Source: Streptomyces sp. NBC_00654 (GTDB taxonomy: Bacteria; Actinomycetota; Actinomycetes; Streptomycetales; Streptomycetaceae). From it: a stretch of 64,000 nucleotides of DNA. The notes under the pieces are model-generated. The model did not search any database. It was not told the origin of the DNA and saw nothing but the letters and a program-made list of their open reading frames with translations. Shown piece after piece: positions 61,991 through 64,000 of this stretch (its first letter is position 1; each line of letters opens with the position of its first letter). Made by a program: the position numbers and the translations under genes. The stretch is taken from contig NZ_JAPEOB010000002.1 of the NCBI RefSeq assembly GCF_026341775.1, forward strand, positions 2,418,001-2,482,000, written 5' to 3'.

Positions 61991-62203
61991 GAGGTGCCCT
62001 TTCGTACCTGCTCAATCACGGCCACGAATGCCGCCAGTCTGGCGGTCAGCCGACTGCTTGGACAGAAGTGGGATGCATTTCCAGTGCAGTTGACCCGGCG
62101 CCGAACGGTCTCGGGGTACGGCGTGAGCTGACCATCGGGACAGCGCGAAGCCCCACCATGCTGGACACGGCGGGGCCGTCCGGCTCGGCGTGGAGCCGGG
62201 GGC

Positions 62204-62413
62204 TCAGACCGTGCCGACCTCTCCGGCCTTCACACCCGCCACGAACAACGCGAACGAGCTGGCGGGGAAGTCCAGAGTGGGGCCGCACAGATCCTTGGAG
62301 TCACGCACGGGGACCACGCCGCGCGACACGGCGAAGTTGGCAGCGGCCTCGATGCACTGTCCACCGTTGCTGCTGTAGGAGGACGTGAACCAACGGGGGG
62401 ATTCGGTCGTCAC
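62204..62413 (-). CDS. DUF397 protein, copy 2
   Basis: The 69-residue protein is identical to copy 1 except for a few positions (for example IEAAANF for IEVAANF, ALFVAG for ASFVAG and KAGEVG for KAGEFG). It starts at GTG 62413 after AAAGGGCAGCCC. The preceding frame (VAMIEHLRKGSP) is again only a remnant of an XRE tail. It is the middle unit of a tandem triplication with spacing of 423 and 444 bp. Confidence 0.9.
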   Translation of the reverse strand: MTTESPRWFTSSYSSNGGQCIEAAANFAVSRGVVPVRDSKDLCGPTLDFPASSFALFVAGVKAGEVGTV

Positions 62414-62592
62414 GGGCTGCCCTTTCGCAAGTGTTCGATCATTGCCACGGATGCCGGTCCGGCCCAACGCCCCCCGACCTCCATGGACAGTAGGCAACCA
62501 ACACCGGCAGAAGTGAAGTACGTTCCCGGCCCAGGTAGCCACGACTGGACGGACTCGGTGTACGGCGTAAGCCAGCCGCCGGGACAGCGCGA

Positions 62593-62622
62593 AGCCCCAT
62601 CATGCGAATGCACGATGGGGCT
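62593..62622 (-). terminator. Hairpin downstream of third DUF397 unit
   Basis: AGCCCCATC (62593-62601) pairs with GATGGGGCT (62614-62622) over 9 bp. It ends the XRE/DUF397 transcript and is repeated with the triplicated unit. Confidence 0.75.
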
Positions 62623-62647
62623 GTCCGGCTCGCAAAGAACCGGGGGT

Positions 62648-62857
62648 TCAGACCGTGCCGAACTCTCCGGCCTTCACACCCGCCACGAACGACGCGAACG
62701 AGCTGGCGGGGAAGTCCAGAGTCGGGCCGCACAGATCCTTGGAGTCACGGACGGGGACTACGCCGTACGCGGGGGCAAGGTTGGTAGCAACCTCCACGCA
62801 CTGGCCACCATCGGAGCTATAGGAAGACTTGAACCAGTGGAAAGAATCGGTCGTCAC
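62648..62857 (-). CDS. DUF397 protein, copy 3 (partner of XRE regulator)
   Basis: The 69-residue protein is the most divergent of the three at its N-terminus (FHWFKSSYSSDGGQCVEVATNLAPAYG) but identical to copy 1 over SKDLCGPTLDFPASSFAS and onward. It starts at GTG 62857 just after the stop of the XRE/DUF5753 gene at 62869, so it is the true operon partner and the likely source of the duplicates. Confidence 0.92.
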   Translation of the reverse strand: MTTDSFHWFKSSYSSDGGQCVEVATNLAPAYGVVPVRDSKDLCGPTLDFPASSFASFVAGVKAGEFGTV

Positions 62858-62868
62858 GAGGTGCCCTT

Positions 62869-63702
62869 TCATACCTGGCTGATCAGAGCCACGGAGTCAG
62901 CCTGCGATAGCGCTTCGGCCTGTAGCTGATGGTAGGACGTGAGCAGGGGCCCGACGAACCTCATGTCACGTTCCAACTGGCCCGAGTGTGCGGACTCCGC
63001 GTAGGCCATGTGTGCCCTGTCCACCATCGTGACCAGAGTCACCGGCTTGTTCAGCGAGCGGCGTTCGCCGAGTCGGAACGGGGCCACCTGCACGACCGTG
63101 TTCGGCATGTCAGCAATCATCGCGAGATGATCCAGTTGTTCCGCCATGACCCCGGGCCCGCCCACGTGCTGCCGGATGCAGCTTTCATCGAGCACGGCAT
63201 ACACCTGCGGCGGCGGAGTACGGGCGAGTGAATCTTGACGCCGTGTAAGCAGCGCAAGGCGTTCCTCTGCCTGCAGTTCGGTGATTGCGCCGCGCCGTAC
63301 TGCACCCATGGTCACGGCAGTGGCATATGCCAGAGTCTGAAACAGACCCGGCATCAGGCCCATTTCAAAGAGCCGGATCTCTGTGGCCTGCCCCTCCTGC
63401 ACGACGAACTCAGGGAAGCCGTCGAGTATCGCGCTGTCGCGCGTTGCCGCGCCCTGCCGGGTCAGCGCTTCTCCCGTCCCGAAGGCTCGGTCAGCACTTG
63501 CAGTGAACGCGGAAGTTGGAGTTCGGGAACCAGTTTCGACACCGGAAATGTGGGACGCGGAGTATCCCGTACGCCGAGCCAACTCCTCCTGCGTCCAACC
63601 ACGCTCCTCACGCAGCCTGCGCAGACGCTCCCCGAAGGCAGCGCGGGGGCTCGCTGCCGGGTCTAACTCCTTACGATTCGCCACCTGTTGCCTTTCCATC
63701 AT
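62869..63702 (-). CDS. XRE-family regulator with DUF5753 domain
   Basis: The 277-residue protein has an N-terminal helix-turn-helix (FGERLRRLREERGWTQEELARRTGYSASHISGVETGSRTPT, residues 23-63) and a DUF5753 sensor-like domain (about 95-270). That domain includes IRLFEMGLMPGLFQTLAYA, VYAVLDESCIRQHVGG and NTVVQVAPFRLGERR. Such regulators pair with a downstream DUF397 gene, here coupled by a short gap. They influence development and antibiotic production in Streptomyces. Two in-frame ATGs lie at the start (63702 and 63699). Confidence 0.93.
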   Translation of the reverse strand: MMERQQVANRKELDPAASPRAAFGERLRRLREERGWTQEELARRTGYSASHISGVETGSRTPTSAFTASADRAFGTGEALTRQGAATRDSAILDGFPEFVVQEGQATEIRLFEMGLMPGLFQTLAYATAVTMGAVRRGAITELQAEERLALLTRRQDSLARTPPPQVYAVLDESCIRQHVGGPGVMAEQLDHLAMIADMPNTVVQVAPFRLGERRSLNKPVTLVTMVDRAHMAYAESAHSGQLERDMRFVGPLLTSYHQLQAEALSQADSVALISQV

Positions 63703-63787
63703 TCAATCTCGCGGAGGTTGAAGGTGCCGTCAGAGTAGGTCACGCTGGGTCGCCTTGGTAGTGGAACAGCTACGGAGAGGCACGATC

Positions 63788-64000
63788 GTGTGTGCAGTAG
63801 ACGGTTTCCCGAACGGACACACCCCCCACACTCCCGCCCCCGGCACCCTCGTGGTCGACACCAGCCGCGCCGACCGCGTGGGCGAGTTCCGTGGGACCGC
63901 CGGCCCCTACTGGTCGCTCCGGCCGGTCTGCGGCGGACAGGAATGGGAAGCCGCACCCGAGAACGTCCGCCCCGTGGACCGCATAGAGCGTCTTCGGGCC
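63788..64000 (+). CDS. Small conserved hypothetical protein, runs off window
   Basis: A GTG start preceded by GGAGAGG opens a frame of 71 codons that continues past the window end. It reads CAVDGFPNGHTPHTPAPGTL, then VVDTSRADRVGEFRGTAGPYWSLRPVCGGQEWEA and NVRPVDRIERL. The DxxRVGEFRGTAGPYWSLRP block resembles small streptomycete proteins divergently encoded beside XRE/DUF5753 genes, function unknown. The promoter region is shared with the regulator. Confidence 0.7.
   Translation, partial: MCAVDGFPNGHTPHTPAPGTLVVDTSRADRVGEFRGTAGPYWSLRPVCGGQEWEAAPENVRPVDRIERLRA

Overview
The window comes from a high-GC actinomycete, almost certainly a Streptomyces. The evidence is GC-rich codon use with many GTG starts, long antisense open frames, Tat and Sec exported proteins, XRE/DUF397 gene pairs, an Mbl-type MreB and a non-essential HrdA-type principal-like sigma factor. 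From memory, the gene order (mbl, matB, hrdA, dnaG, dgt, nasA, nirBD, ppdK, dus) resembles the S. coelicolor SCO2440-SCO2500 region. This was not checked by alignment.

1-15.6 kb is ordinary chromosome: a Tat-exported flavin amine oxidase, LysE and EI24 membrane proteins, Ohr, a MarR/oxidoreductase divergent pair, mbl, a GAF sensor protein whose kinase domain looks dead, an AsnC-type regulator divergent from a NarK-like transporter, a ThuA-like remnant, and a coupled matB/carboxyltransferase pair for malonyl-CoA metabolism.

15.6-26.2 kb is accessory DNA next to a tRNA-Met gene. A 71-bp near-perfect direct repeat that includes the 3' end of the tRNA brackets about 9.1 kb. That segment holds a cyclase-like protein, a Crp-type regulator, a truncated nucleotidyltransferase, a giant fused ABC exporter, an IS3 element abutting a dead IS5-type transposase, and a broken vapBC. 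No integrase is visible. Just outside the left repeat lies a two-repeat type I-E CRISPR array with a recognisable leader but no cas genes in the window.

26.2-39.9 kb is core: three tRNAs, a YtxH-like protein, a xylulokinase-type kinase, a heterodimeric ABC exporter, hrdA, dnaG, a FAD-dependent ferredoxin reductase-like protein and dgt.

40-49.7 kb carries a striking set of broken nitrate/nitrite assimilation genes. A sirohydrochlorin chelatase-like gene is frameshifted, the nitrate reductase has a large internal deletion, and only a nirB tail plus a twice-frameshifted nirD remain. Between them sit intact genes: a SanA-like protein with 24-bp repeats, CutA, an FMN reductase, a class IV aminotransferase, and a secreted protein with a class F sortase. 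This suggests the strain no longer assimilates nitrate through these loci.

49.7-64 kb holds a PhoX phosphatase behind a likely PHO box, two paralogous DUF5937-type regulators, ppdK, dusB, an odd 118-nt tRNA-like element, several pseudogenes, and a triplicated DUF397 array behind an XRE/DUF5753 regulator. Several frameshifts sit in CCCGGG-like runs, so some could be sequencing errors. The large deletions could not.
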